Notes under the pieces: model-generated | The model's input: only the letters and a program-made list of their open reading frames with translations | What the model was told of the DNA's origin: nothing | Database searches by the model: none | Part shown: piece after piece, positions 24,299-36,600 of the stretch | How the letters are laid out: the number at the start of each line of letters is the position of its first letter | Position numbering within the stretch: position 1 is the stretch's first letter | Translations under genes and position numbers: made by a program | Origin: Paramecium octaurelia | Taxonomy: Eukaryota > Ciliophora > Oligohymenophorea > Peniculida > Parameciidae | Length of the DNA stretch: 64,000 nt | NCBI GenBank assembly: GCA_905182995.1 | Contig: CAJJDP010000023.1 | Coordinates: 99,474-163,473 of the forward strand | Direction: 5' to 3'

Positions 24299-25747
24299 AT
24301 GATTGACGAAAGTTTTCTTCTAAATGAAAATGAAGAATTTGGAGAATAACTCCTGGAAGATTTCACAATCCTTCAAAAATTGGGAACAGGTGCCTTCAGC
24401 AAAGTCTACAAGGTCTAGTACCAGGATCAAATCTATGCCCTGAAAGTATAGTTCAAATTGTTCTAGGTTGTTGATAAATAATTGGCTACTGGAAATAATA
24501 TTGTAGAAAAGCTCAATCAAGAAGCATACATTCTCAACACTCTGGAGCATCCAAACATCGTTTAATATTACAAGACAATCGAATCCAAGCGGAAACTTTA
24601 TTTTCTTATTGAATACATTGATGGGAAATCTCTCCAGGAATATCTTGATAAATCATTGAACGAATCTCAAATAAGATCAATTTTACAATAAATCATATAT
24701 GCAATTGCATATATTCATAAAAAAGGTATAATCCATAGAGATCTAAAACCTGGTATGAACATCATTATATATAGATAACATCTTGGTTGACAAAGAATGG
24801 AATGTGAAAATCATTGATTTTGGCTTGAGTTTCTAAACAATAAAGTCAACTACTCACGAAACCTGTGGCACCTTAATTTATATGGCCCCAGAAGCATTGA
24901 TGAAAAAGGAATACTTCAAATCAGTGGATATCTGGAGTCTTGGAATTATACAGTATATGATGTTTGCCAATTGTCATCCCTTTTGGACTGAAGATACACG
25001 AGAGACATTCTTAAGGAAAATGAAAACTCCTTAGTAGGCATGTTATCCTTAAAATATGAGCAAGTTCAAAATTGGCATAATCATAGAATAGAGCGGCCAT
25101 ATCATTTTTTGAAAAAACTGCTGCGTGGGAACCCGAAGCTAGACTTACAGCTGAGTAAGCCCTGATTCATCCGTGGATAAGCGGTGTGAATGGTCAAATG
25201 CCAATGTCATCGAAAGATATCATCCAAACATTTAAATGCTAAAATGAATTCCATCAAGTATTCTCATGTTTGAGTATCATTTAAGTTGATAAAATTGTTG
25301 ATGATCCTGAGATTGATATAGAAAGTGAGTTAAAAACGTGACGTCTTACAAACACAATAGTATAGAGCGCACTCCTAGTTTCAAAATAATTTACAACCTT
25401 TGATTATCAGTTCAAGGAATCCTAGTTCTCAATAAAAATTGAAGACCGAATCCTAATAACTCCAACCACCATTGTCTGCTCACAGAACTACCATATCGAG
25501 AATGCAGAACAACTCTTCTTTTCTTAGTTTTTAAGATGTATTCTTATTTTACAAGTAGTAACCAAGAGAGGATGTGCGATTGAAATAGATGAAGAACAAA
25601 TAGCAGTAATTTAAGTTGCCTCCCATTAATACCAAGTCTGCTAACAATTCACCCTACAATAGTAAATCTACTTAAATGTTTACCTTCAGTCCTTATAAGA
25701 AAGCACAACCCAATGGAGAGGTTAAGAAGTCATAATTTAAATTATGA
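24299..25747 (+). CDS. Ser/Thr protein kinase, CAMK type
   Basis: 456 residues with introns of 22, 28 and 28 nt; spliced length is a multiple of three. The N-terminal kinase domain shows GTGAFSKVYK, YALKVQFK, IIHRDLKPDNILV (split by intron 1 within Pro-Asp), IIDFGLS, GTLIYMAPEAL, VDIWSLGIIQYMM and RLTAEQALIHPWI. These are all the residues needed for catalysis. The tail of about 170 residues is Gln/Ser-rich and probably disordered (FQNNLQPLIISSRNP, FTFSPYKKAQPNG). Resemblance is to CAMK-group kinases, but no calmodulin site is obvious. Divergent from the NACHT gene with 15 bp between starts, and 15 bp upstream of the TBC gene. Confidence 0.88.
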
Positions 25748-25762
25748 AATATAATATTTTAT

Positions 25763-27011
25763 ATGTCTTTTTTAAAGAAATTATTCTCAAAGCCAACAAA
25801 GGAGAAAGAAACCCAACAGGTGCAACGTAATATCAATCAAATCTATAACACGCAACCATTCCAAAGGAAATCAAATCCAATCTATAATTACAATTGTATT
25901 TACAGGATCGAATAATTCGAAATCATTCTTGAGCAATAAATCATAGACCTTGAACAACTAAAACAATTGACTTGGAGAGGGGCTCCTTAAGGTAATTTAT
26001 AATATAACCAAAGTTTACAGAGCAAAAGTGTGGAAACTCATACTGAAATACATTCCACCCAATCATATGAGTCAAACCAGTGTTATTCAAAAGAAAAGAC
26101 AAGACTACTTTCAATACATAAAAAACTATTACGAACAAATTCATGAGAGAGACGATAGCGAAGAAAAAATAATTAAAATTATATCAAATGATGTATTACG
26201 AACCCAGCCTGATTATCAATTGTTTAGAGACCCCAAGATCTAGAACCTATTCAAAAGATTGCTATTCATTTGGAGTCAAAGACATCCAATGAGCGGGTAC
26301 TCTCTATCTTAAAGTAGTTACGTATAAGGAATTAATGATATTGCATCTCCATTGATAGCGGTGTTTCTGAATGAGTATGTCAGGGTGGATTTCAATAAAT
26401 TCGATTTGCCCTCTGATTTTCATAAACTTCCAGATGACATCCTTCTAGACATTGAAGCTGACATTTATTGGTGTCTCTGCAAAATCATTGAAAACATTCA
26501 AGACTATTTCATCCAAAATCAACCTGGTGTGTCATTGGCATATGAAAAAATCAAAAATATTCTGAGCACTGTAAATCACATAAACTTATTGTTAGATCGA
26601 TCCAACAATTTTATCCTATTTTCAATAACAATAAATAGACTTCAATCATTTTGCCTTCAGATGGGTGATCTGTCTACTTGTTCGAGAATTCCCTCTCTAC
26701 TTGGCGATCAGATTAATGGACACCTACCTTTCTGAAGGGGATAACATGGCCAATCTCCACATATACACGGTTTCCAATTTGATCCTCAAATGCGGACCTG
26801 AGGTAGTCTCTTCATAACAACATAGATCAAAAACAAAAACATGGGCGAGGCTGTCATCTTTTTATAGAACCTTCCTACTAAAGATTGGACAGAATTGGAT
26901 ATTGAAATGCTACTACAAGAAGCCTATGTCTTTAAAGAGTACATGTCAAACAAACAAAATTTGAATCAATCCATGACTCCCACTTAATCAAATCGAATTG
27001 CCAATAAATGA
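25763..27011 (+). CDS. Rab GTPase-activating protein, TBC1D22 type
   Basis: 385 residues, four introns of 21-25 nt, in frame. A TBC domain fills most of the protein: LTWRGAPQVYRAKVWKLIL, QDYFQYIKNYY, QLFRDPKIQNLF, FIWSQRHPMSGYVQGINDI, DIEADIYWCLCKII and NHFAFRWVICLLVREF. The invariant Arg of the first finger is present (RGAP and VYRAKVWK region) as is the YVQG glutamine finger. The order and wording match TBC1D22A/B, which stimulate GTP hydrolysis by Golgi-associated Rabs. The YVQG codons are only restored by splicing the 21-nt intron GTACTCTCTATCTTAAAGTAG, which supports the model. The start lies 15 bp after the kinase stop. Confidence 0.9.
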
Positions 27012-27055
27012 AGATAAATTCTCTTTATTAATTTTAATTAACGAAAATTATATCT

Positions 27056-27430
27056 ATGCAACCATTGTATTGCCAATCTCCCAAATAACCCATCAAGAAA
27101 GACTCTTGTTTGCATCAATTCCAAAAATTACTCTCTGAATCCCTCAATCGCAAATAAGCTATATAAAATAAAGAAAATACCAGAAGTAGTTTTCAAATGA
27201 GAAGCTACAGCAAATTGTTGTCACCTCCCCATCGTTCTATCCCAATCAACAATTAACTCAACCAAGACCTCAAAAAAACACTCAATAGAGTCAAATCTAT
27301 GCTCGACAAAGCCTACCAAGAAAACTTAGCATTGAAAACAGAAAAAAAAGAATTACTACAATTACTGCAAGAGAAAAACTAATTGATTGAAAAATTACAA
27401 TAGAAAAAATCAATAAGCCAACATTCTTGA
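27056..27430 (+). CDS. Small coiled-coil protein
   Basis: 124 residues without introns, ATG 27056 to TGA 27428-27430. The N-terminal half is basic and Ser/Gln-rich; the C-terminal half from about residue 75 is a heptad coiled coil (LNQDLKKTLNRVKSMLDK, LLQLLQEKNQLIEKLQQK). No known domain. It stands between the Rab GAP and LRR genes on the same strand with gaps of 44 and 43 bp. Confidence 0.7.
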
Positions 27431-27473
27431 ATTATGCAATTACATTTGTACTATATATATATAAATATATATA

Positions 27474-28542
27474 ATGAATAAATCAAATACTAAATCGCCT
27501 CCTCCCGGGATATAGCAATAGAGCTTATCAGCAGAACCCAAGGAAACCAAGAAACTTAGAACAACTTTAGATTACTCATTTAAAGAAATCAAGAAACTTG
27601 AAGGTATACTTATATATTGTAACTATCCAAGAATTAAAAAATAAAGAAGTTAAACCTAGAGAAGGTGAACAGTGGATATTTAAGGAATAAAAGAAGTAGG
27701 AAAACCAAGAAGTAAAGAATGATACTCCAAAAGAATAAGTGCTCAAGTAGTAATAATCTCTGCCTGAAGAAACAGAGCCAGTTTAACCACAACAACAATA
27801 GCCCTAAAAATAACAAGACAACAAGAAAGGCAATGCTCCATAACCACCTCCTCCTTAATTGATTCCATAAACCAATGTTGCAACACAATTAATCACATTA
27901 TAAAATATACCATTAAATGGAAAAATAGTTGGTGGCAAATTACAAGAGAATAAAAATCAAAGTCAGCAATCTAAGTTCAAACCAGAATTGTGTTGTTAAT
28001 CGTTAATCTTATGTCAAAATAAATTAACTAGTCTCAGTGGATTTTATCAGATCATGCAAACTGTTATGCCCAATGTTGAATTACTTAGATGGATTGATTT
28101 ATCATATAATCAATTGATCACTCTAGATTATAATTTTAAGGAACTACCGCATTTGTAATCATTATATCTGAACTTCAATCAGATAAAGGATATCAATGAA
28201 TTAAAATAAGTATTTACATACTCATATACACATAGTTGTCACACTTACAAGAACTAAGATCTCTAAAAATCTATGGAAATCCAATCGAATAGATCATCAA
28301 TTTCAGATTATACATAATTGATGTGCTTCCATAATTGAAAAGGATAGATTCTGTCCTAATCAGTAAAAAAGTATGTACTATGTGTATTCCCTTTCTAGGA
28401 AAGAGACAATTCATCAATGATTGTAAAGGTGTTTGATTTCAAACCTCAAATGAAAGCCTAGGGGGATAAGGAGAAATTGCTGTTATAATAAACCTAAATT
28501 ACACAATAAAAGTCAAAGTCTTAACCAAAAAAGAAAAAGTGA
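27474..28542 (+). CDS. Leucine-rich repeat protein, LRRC51-like
   Basis: 328 residues, introns of 28, 26 and 28 nt, in frame. The N-terminal third is Gln/Pro-rich and low in complexity. The C-terminal part has three to four LRRs: LRWIDLSYNQLITLDYNF, LPHLQSLYLNFNQIKDIN and LQELRSLKIYGNPIEQII. It closes with an LRR cap FRLYIIDVLPQLKRIDSVLIS. The cap and the GNPIE segment resemble LRRC51/LRTOMT1-type proteins found in ciliated organisms. LRRs of this class are binding surfaces; a ciliary or centriolar role is plausible but not shown. Confidence 0.75.
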
Positions 28543-28594
28543 TAATTTAATATATTCTAATATATTGATATTTATATAAAAGGGAAATGAGTAA

Positions 28595-30037
28595 TCAATA
28601 ATTTTATTTAAGACTTTTTCTTTTTAATTGCTGTTCCATCTTAAAATTATCCTACTTAACAACTTTAATCTAGATATACATGATAATATCTTACTCTTGC
28701 TTTAATGTCCTATAAGTCTTGGTCAGTGTATTCGGAGTCATTGATAACCTATTGCAATCTCTCGTTTTCTTCAACCAATAGTTGAATCTTCTCATTTAAA
28801 TCAGCATATATATTTTCTGCCATTTTCTGTTCATAAACCTATTCAACCTATTAATAAGTAAGTTTTAAATGTTCCTCATCCCTTTTTAATTATTATTATT
28901 GCTTATTCAGATTGTCAATTTCATTCTTCAACCTAGAGATATCAGAAATCATTTGTAGATTAGAATTTGATGATAATTATTGATTCAATCTATCATTTTC
29001 AGCAATCAAATTTTAAACCTTATTTTCCAATTCATTAACTAAATCCTTGATTTAAGAATCATCACTTTGATCTAATTTATTTTGTAATTCATCACATTTC
29101 AATTGGTATTACTATTATTCAGATTTGATACTCTAAAGTTATTATGATGTTTGTTTACGAATTTACTAAGATTTTTCTAAATTCTCCTTCATTCGTGCAA
29201 CATCAGTTTATTCAATAAGAGACTAATTTTCAAATTGCAATTTGTCATTTAACTATTTTAATAAATTAATTTTTTATTCTAATTCCTAAATAAATTATGA
29301 AGATTATCCTCTCTGAACTTCACTTTCCATTTATTGAATAGTTTGTTACAATAAGTTATTAGAATCTTGCAATTGTTTAAACTCATTCAACAGATTGGGA
29401 TTGTTGTAATTCATTGGTTTGAGTTATGATTGTGATCCTTTATTATTATTATAATAAATGGGAGTATTAATTAAATTATAAGGTTGAGGGGATTGTATAA
29501 TTGTTGGTTATTGTGTTTATTTGGGAGATTGAAAAATGATGGAGTTATCGCGATTTTGAGCTGGACTCATGCAAACAAATTGTTTGGTTGGATTAACGAA
29601 TTAAGATAATTGAGTTTCATTAATTGAATCGTTTTTTTTATCATTTTTACCTCCAACCTTAAATTAGATTGAGTAATCATGTGATTGGTTGGGATTTAAA
29701 TTAGATTTTGAATTGCTGTATTATAGAGACTACAAAATAAAATAAGTAAATTACAGGAGGTTTATCCTGATGACTCGAATTAGATGCTCTTTTCAGATAT
29801 TAATTGTAATATGGATTGGTTGAAATGGATGTGGTTTTATTGATAGTATCGATGTCCGTGCTTGCTTTGTGATGAAATTTAGTAGGTGGCATTTATGCAT
29901 TTTAGGTATTTTCAATGCTCTAAAAAGGTGATCGCGATTGATATTGATTGTATTTTAACGATTACTATTGTGGTTCTAATTTGTTAAGGTTTAAATATAC
30001 ATGAGGGGTTCCTTCTTCCAACTTAATATTGTTACAT
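28595..30037 (-). CDS. Coiled-coil protein
   Basis: 455 residues from ATG 30037, three 25-nt introns, in frame. The first 200 residues are Asn/Gln/Ser-rich and probably disordered (NRDNSIIFQSPKQTQQPT). From about residue 200 to the end the chain is an almost unbroken coiled coil (LNEFKQLQDSNNLLQQTIQ, LIAENDRLNQQLSSN, KIQLLVEENERLQQVI). No known domain. It is divergent from the RCC1 gene with 32 bp between the start codons. Structural or cytoskeletal proteins in ciliates often look like this. Confidence 0.75.
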
Positions 30038-30069
30038 GCTAACAGCCAAAATTTTAATTATTATTATTT

Positions 30070-31342
30070 ATGAAATTAAGAAAATTAGGATTATCAATAT
30101 TATTATGCAGTGCTGGATCATACAGTCTTTATTGCAACGAGAAGACAAAAGCATATATTTGGGGTAATGGAGTATATTAGGCACTTCCTGGACAGGGTTT
30201 GAGTTTTAATAATTTCACTCCCAAATAATTGATAGATTTCGATGATAAGAATTTATAGAAATTATTCCTTTCTGAATAATTCGAAAGTGGTATAACAGGA
30301 AACGGAGATGGATATATATGGAGTGCTCACAAGTTAAGCAGTTCAGAGGATAAAAATATAATAGATGGAAAAAGATAAAATATTACTAAAATCAATGTAC
30401 CTAAGGGCAAGATCTAATAAATCAAATATACCAAATAATTTGTATGGGCATTGACCAATAATGGAGAGGTCTTTCAATATTAGGTTAAGGATGGAGAATT
30501 TGTTAACAATCCAAAAAAAATCAATAGTTTATAAAACATCAAATAAATAGAATGTGGAGAAGATCATTTTGTGGCACTTACTAATGATGGTTCTATTTTA
30601 ACTATGGGTGATGATACTTATGGTCAATGTGGATTAGGATCCAATAACAGAAGCACAGCACCTCCATTTTATGAATCAAGAATTAGGAATCCAACCAAAA
30701 TAGAAAATTTACCAAAAATAAATAAAATTATATGTGGATCCAATCACACATTGTGTATAAGTGCAGAAGGATCAGTTTTTGGATGGGGATCTAATTCTTA
30801 AATGCAGTTATCTCATTCAGAAGAATTTTCAAGAGTTGGAGAACCCTTGATCGCTGTTTATAACCCATTAAGAATATCTGCATTAATGGACAGCAATAAC
30901 TAGGTCTTGGATCTGGCTGCTGGAAATGAATTTAGTGTATTTGTCACAAAGAACAAATAAAACTCAGAAACCGAAGTGTTTGCTTGTGGCCATAATATCA
31001 GAGGACAATTAGGTTGTGGGTTTGTTAGACATATTAGTGATATTGTTAAACTTGAAGGACTATCAAATTTCAAAATTAATATCAATGGTAAATAGGAAAA
31101 TGTGGAAGTCAAATAGATTGAATGTGGATACAATCATTGTTTAGCATTAACAAATGTAGGTGCTATATTAGAATGGGGGGATAATGAATATGGACAATTA
31201 GGAAATAAAAAAAGGTATAACATCTCAAATTATTGTTAGATCATTCACAGACAAACCTATAGTAGTATCATAATTTGTGTAAAATAGAGTTGCATCCATA
31301 TCATGTGGTAGTAATAGCAGTGGAGTAATTATTTAATAATGA
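30070..31342 (+). CDS. RCC1-repeat protein
   Basis: 415 residues with one 25-nt intron near the 3' end, in frame. RCC1-type propeller blades are clear: YIWGNGVYQALPGQG, ILTMGDDTYGQCGLGS, VFGWGSNSQMQLS, VFACGHNIRGQLGCG and ILEWGDNEYGQLGN. Each is preceded by the IxCGxxHxLxL strand (IECGEDHFVALT, ICGSNHTLCIS). Seven blades can be laid out, so a complete beta-propeller is likely. The short N-terminal MKLRKLGLSILLCSAGSYS is basic-hydrophobic and could be a mitochondrial or secretory signal, as in RCC1L-type proteins. Whether it is a nucleotide exchange factor is unknown. It is convergent with the PP2C gene, 19 bp between stops. Confidence 0.85.
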
Positions 31343-31361
31343 TAGAGTATATAACATCAAT

Positions 31362-32836
31362 TCATTAATTTTAAATAAATATTAATATAAAAGTGATATC
31401 ATCTACAACTGAGTCATCATCTATCGTCCACATTCTATATGCAACTCTCATTAATTCTTCACTAGCTCCTTCAATGTTATTTTATTAGTAGTATTTCCCA
31501 ACAATATCAACAACGAGTTAATTATCCAAGAATTCCCATACTCCATCTGATGCAATGATGATAAATTTATCATTCAATCCCAACTGATAGTCAACAATAT
31601 CCGGAATGCTACTAACTCCAATCGATTAGGCTACTTAATCTCCTAGACTTCTACTCATAGCTAAACCTGGATATTGGGTTCCATTTACCCAAACTCGCAA
31701 AGGTCCAATCGGATTGCCTGGAATATTAAAAATAATGTACCATTTTAATCATAGAATGTATCAATCTTGCCTCCTGATGAGATTACTCGGTATTACTCTT
31801 TTTTGATGGTTAATTTATGGTCGATTGACAATTAATAAGGTTTAAATTTGGTACCATATCCTGTTAATTTGCCAATGACTGTTCTGCTATCACCAACATT
31901 AAATGAGTGAATTCTACCATTTTCCTACAATATTATGCCATTCAATGTAGAACCACTGAAGTTAGTATCAAAGGGTTATTTGTTTACATTGACAGATAAA
32001 TTTTAGATAGCTTTTTGAAGTGTTTCTTTTATTTAGTGAGATTACAATAATGATTTATCTTTTTGAATAGTAGTTGGTAAATGAGTCTGAATGAAATTGG
32101 ATACGAGATGTCCATTTTAGCCATGACCATCACAGACAAAAAATAAATGCAGATTTTCTACGAAATTGGTTTAACAATAAAAAATGTCTTAGTTTACTTT
32201 GCTTGGGTTATTGGCTATTTAACCTTATCTTGTTTTATGACTATATTTTAGATTAAATTGGAATGTATCTTGAGATTCAAGACCACATAAAGAAGAAGTT
32301 GATCTATTTTTATTATAGGATTCTTCTGTCTTCAAGATGTTTATCTAGCTTTGAACTCTTCTCTCAGGAACTAAAGATTCAGGGTTAACCTTTTGTGTTT
32401 AAGTGAGATATTTACTTACATAATTATGCCACAATTACTTTCTATTTCTCACAGGCACTCTACTCATCTCCTTGGATTTACTTAACTTCAAGAACGAGTC
32501 TAAAAAGGTATTGTATTTAGTGTGAGCACGGTTCAATTATTATTATTATTGTCTAGTTTGTTGTGAATAACTATTAACAATCAATCCTTTGGTTATAAGT
32601 TTATATACTCTTTTGTGTAATTTATGACTGATTCTCACTATAATCTCTCTTGCCCAATCCAAATTTGCCATTTATGAACGAGTTTGTCTTGCTTTAGTTA
32701 TCATCTATTGATAATGAAGATAACTACTTTTGTTTTCTCTTTTCTGTTAGCAATAATTGCCTTCAGTTTTGAAAACCCTTGGACTTTTTAAACGTCTTGA
32801 TGCAGTTTTGGTTTTATCAAAAACCCTTAAATTCAT
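31362..32836 (-). CDS. PP2C-family protein phosphatase
   Basis: 483 residues from ATG 32836, one 23-nt intron, in frame. A basic, Arg/Ser-rich N-terminal region of about 190 residues precedes a PPM domain: HLFFVCDGHGQNGHLVSNF (motif with metal-binding Asp), FSGSTLNGIIL, SFNVGDSRTVIG, RVISSGGKID, PGLAMSRSLGDQVA, IIASDGVWEFLDN and DDSVVDDITFILI. The metal-binding aspartates are present, so Mn/Mg-dependent Ser/Thr phosphatase activity is expected. The domain resembles the many PP2Cs of ciliates. Target unknown. Confidence 0.88.
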
Positions 32837-33177
32837 ATTATTTATAATAAAGAAATGGATGAAAGTGGAATAATAGGATAAATGATACTCGAAAGTAGTG
32901 GCAGAATCAAAAAGGTTATTAATTGAATCAATATTTAGAGCAGCGGCACTTTAGATAATCCTAAGTTAATTCCCTTCATAACTACTATCGTCTCATCTAC
33001 AGCTAAGATTTTAGATAAACAATCACTCAACAGAGTAACACGTAAAATTACAATTATATCATAGTAAGTTATTAAGAATCAGATATCATAATATATATAG
33101 ATTAAAATGACATCGTAGTTTTGGAAAGAAAAAAATGATGTAAATAAATATATTAAAATATATATACATTTATTGTG

Positions 33178-33636
33178 CATACTTAAATTTTATAATAATT
33201 TTTTTCTAGAGGCATCAAATCTTATTATCTCCTTTTGTCCAGATTCTCCTTTTATTCATTAAATATGATCTAGTTATGCTTCACTTTTTATAAAAGCTAG
33301 CTAAGAGCATTCTATAGATCATAAAGAAATTTTAATTTAAAAATAGTGTTTATTCTCTACATTATGGTGATGAATTTCGATGAACATCATAGGGTGATAA
33401 TCAGGGATTTGTGTTTTTGATAGATTAAATAAAGTAGATCAATTTTGAGGTATAGTTTTATTTAATTATTGTAAGGATCATATTAAATTTAAATGTAAGT
33501 CCTCAATTGTTTTTGGTTGATAGGAAGATCCATGATAATAGAGTTAAATGTGTACATATTGTATGCAGAAATTAATCAACAAATTCAATTAAATCTATAA
33601 GCTACCCAGAAATAAACTTTAATCTTAATTATTTTT
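33178..33636 (-). pseudogene. Probable decayed gene with four in-frame TGA codons
   Basis: On the minus strand one single frame reads with good amino-acid character for about 150 codons. It includes INFCIQYVHIQLYYHGSS, SKTQIPDYHPMMFIEIHH, SIECSQLAFIKSEAQLDH and IKGESGQKEIIRFDASRK. It is broken by TGA at 33480-33478, 33441-33439, 33321-33319 and 33258-33256, all in phase. No GT...AG intron removes them and no plausible start codon is seen. I do not recognise the family. The most likely reading is a gene remnant; rare recoding of TGA cannot be excluded. AT-rich ciliate DNA gives long open frames by chance, so confidence is limited. The rest of the spacer 32837-33641 holds nothing else I can support. 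Confidence 0.35.
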
Positions 33637-33641
33637 AAATG

Positions 33642-36600
33642 ATGAATTTGAAATTAATGTGGATAATGGTGCAATGTGTGATTGGAATTACAAAAGTTAT
33701 ATCAACCTCATTCACTTAAACCACAGCATTCACAGATCATGAAGGTAAAAAATTGAAATATTTCAAGGTTGGACAATATCAAACACATATAATTTAGGCC
33801 ATTCATCGTGTGGTGGTGTCTAATTGTTTGGGGGTAGTAATGAATTTGATCAATCAACTGGCATTGTGAAACTGTTTACACTTCCACCTCACTACAAGCT
33901 ATATCTATCTTTTGTTGTTTATATGTATAAATTTATTCAATCGTTATTAGTATTGATATGACATCTGAATATACTATAAATGTCTTTTTGGATTAAGCAC
34001 TTCATCAAATCATTATACCTATGGCTTCAAGTGATATATGTAGATCAATTCAAGTAGATTAAATTTTCGATGTTGCTGTAAATTAATTTCATTCTTTTCC
34101 AACAACCATTATTTCAATAGTTGGTTCGCTGGGTTAAACGTCGGTAAATTAAAGATTGAGAGTAGGTTTACTGGGGAATACGTGATTTTGTACTATCAGT
34201 AGATACTTGTCCACCAAATTGCTAAATATGTTTTCCAGGATCCGAAGCTTTTGAATGTAAATAATGGAAATTGTTTCACTCGGCTTGGAATAGCACAGAC
34301 ATAAATGATTTTAATAATGATGGGTGGTATACACGGTCAATTGTAGGCCCTACAACATGCGCTTCAATCCCGATCTATGGAGGCTACAATAGTATGACAG
34401 CAGCAGGAGCAATGGATAGATAATTTAATTTGCCCCCTCACTCCGATTTATATTTCATATATAGATTTGTCATCATAGACGATTGGACTGGGCAAACTGG
34501 TAATTTTAAGATAGAAAATTTGAATTTCTATTCTATCTACAATCATATTGGAACTTTAAGGAATTTTTGTGGGGATGGTTTGCTAGCTGATTAATTTCAT
34601 ATACATGGAATTGAGTTTCCTCATGATAAGCCAAGTATATCACTCCTCATTACTAGTGATTTGGTTGATTCAAGCAAATTTTTTGGAATAAGAGATTTTT
34701 TTATTTATGGATGTAAGAATATATATATACTATTATTTAGATACACTCTCTACTTTTTGTGGAGATGGAGTGATTGATGAGAATGAATAATGTGATGATG
34801 GAAATAACTAAGCATTTGATGGTTGTTTTATTTGTGAGTACTCATGTACGGAGGGATGTTCAGCTTGCATATAAGGGAAGTGCTATGATTGCTAAGATGG
34901 ATGGATGTTTGATATTCTGGATGATTAATGCATATATTAATAGTCTCAAGATTAGATTGAGAAGGATCAAATAAGGGACAATCAACTTGATATTCATAAT
35001 TACTAAATCAATTGTATTTAATTTAATCAACAAACTTAATGTATTAAATGTAAATTAGGATATGAATTATTTGAATATTGTTAGCCAGTCTGTGGAGATG
35101 GAATAGTAGCAGGTAATGAAGAGTGTGAAATTCATCAAAAGAATTGCAATAGTCTTTGCCAATATCAATGTTAAGAAGAGTGCGAGGTGTGTAGTTTTGG
35201 TATATGCTAATAATGTACATCTGGGTATGTGTTGAAGAAGTCTGAATGTCTACCAAAATGTGGAGATTATCAAATTGAAAAGCAGGAGTAATGTGATGAT
35301 GGGAATATAGTCAGATTCGATGGATGCCATAATTGCTAGAATGAATGTTAGGATTCGTGTTTACTTTGTGAATTAGGACAATGTTTAATGTGTAGAGAAG
35401 GTTGGATATTGGAGAATGGATATTGTGATTCTAAGTGTGGAGATTAATAAATTGCATAAGGTTAGGAGGAATGTGACGATGGGAATGACATTTAATTTGA
35501 TGGATGCTATGACTGTAAATTAGAATGTCCTGATCAAGGATGTGCTGTCTGTTACTTGGGTGTTTGTAATAGTTGTCACTTTCCTCTAACTTTGTATAAA
35601 GAGTAATGTTTGGTTATCTGTGGAGATGGACTATTGGCATCAGGATATGAAGATTGCGATGATGGCAATGACATTCCATATGATGGGTGTTATAAATGTA
35701 AGTACCAATGTTATAAGGAATGTAAGACCTGTGATCGTGGTGTTTGTTTGGATGAATGTGATTATGGATATTACTTAGTGAATCAGATATGCGTTCCATT
35801 TTGTGGAGATGGGATTATTACAATTGATGAACAATGTGATGATGCCAATTCTATAGAATACGATGGTTGTCATTAATGTGATTACTCGTGTCCACAAAAT
35901 TGTCATGTTTGCGAAGAAGGTAGATGTTACAAATGCAATTTTGGATTCTATCTGAACGATCAAAAGTGTATCACCAAATGTGGAGATGGGTTGATTGGAT
36001 TCCCAGATGAAGAATGCGATGATTACAATAAAAACAATTAAGACGGGTGCGATTCCAATTGTCTAATAGAAACTGATTGGACTTGCACACAACCTTCAGA
36101 AGACTCATTTAGTTAATGCTCCTACATGGTTGCTCCAGCAATGAAACTTACATATATTACCTAAGAGTATAACTTTTAATACGTTGAACTCAGTTTTACT
36201 CAAAAAGTTAGATGTTATGTATAGAATTATACATCATACATCAATGCCACTCTTTTCAATTTTAGTGCTGATTCTTATAGAATTAATATCATTGAAACTA
36301 CGGCAGCTAATTATACTTTGTAATCAGTAAATTATGAATTCAAAATAGAAATACTAGAATAAGTTAAATCTGATATCATTTTGGAAATAAGTCTCAACGA
36401 ATAATTATATAATGGAATTGAGATGAACTTGGTTAAATAATCATCAAGCATCAAATTGAATGAGCCTAAATTGCTGAATCAGAATTAACTCACAGTTTCA
36501 TCCTCATTATAAGAGATGAACAAGATCATCTTATATATATCATGCAGCATTGGATTGTTATATTTGATGTTTGGTAAGATTGGAGTATTTCTAGACATAT

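Noticed and set aside
27634-27888. Minus-strand hydrophobic ORF of 84 residues
   Set aside because: Shadow of the Gln/Pro-rich N-terminus of the LRR protein gene, which has splice-consistent coding on the plus strand.
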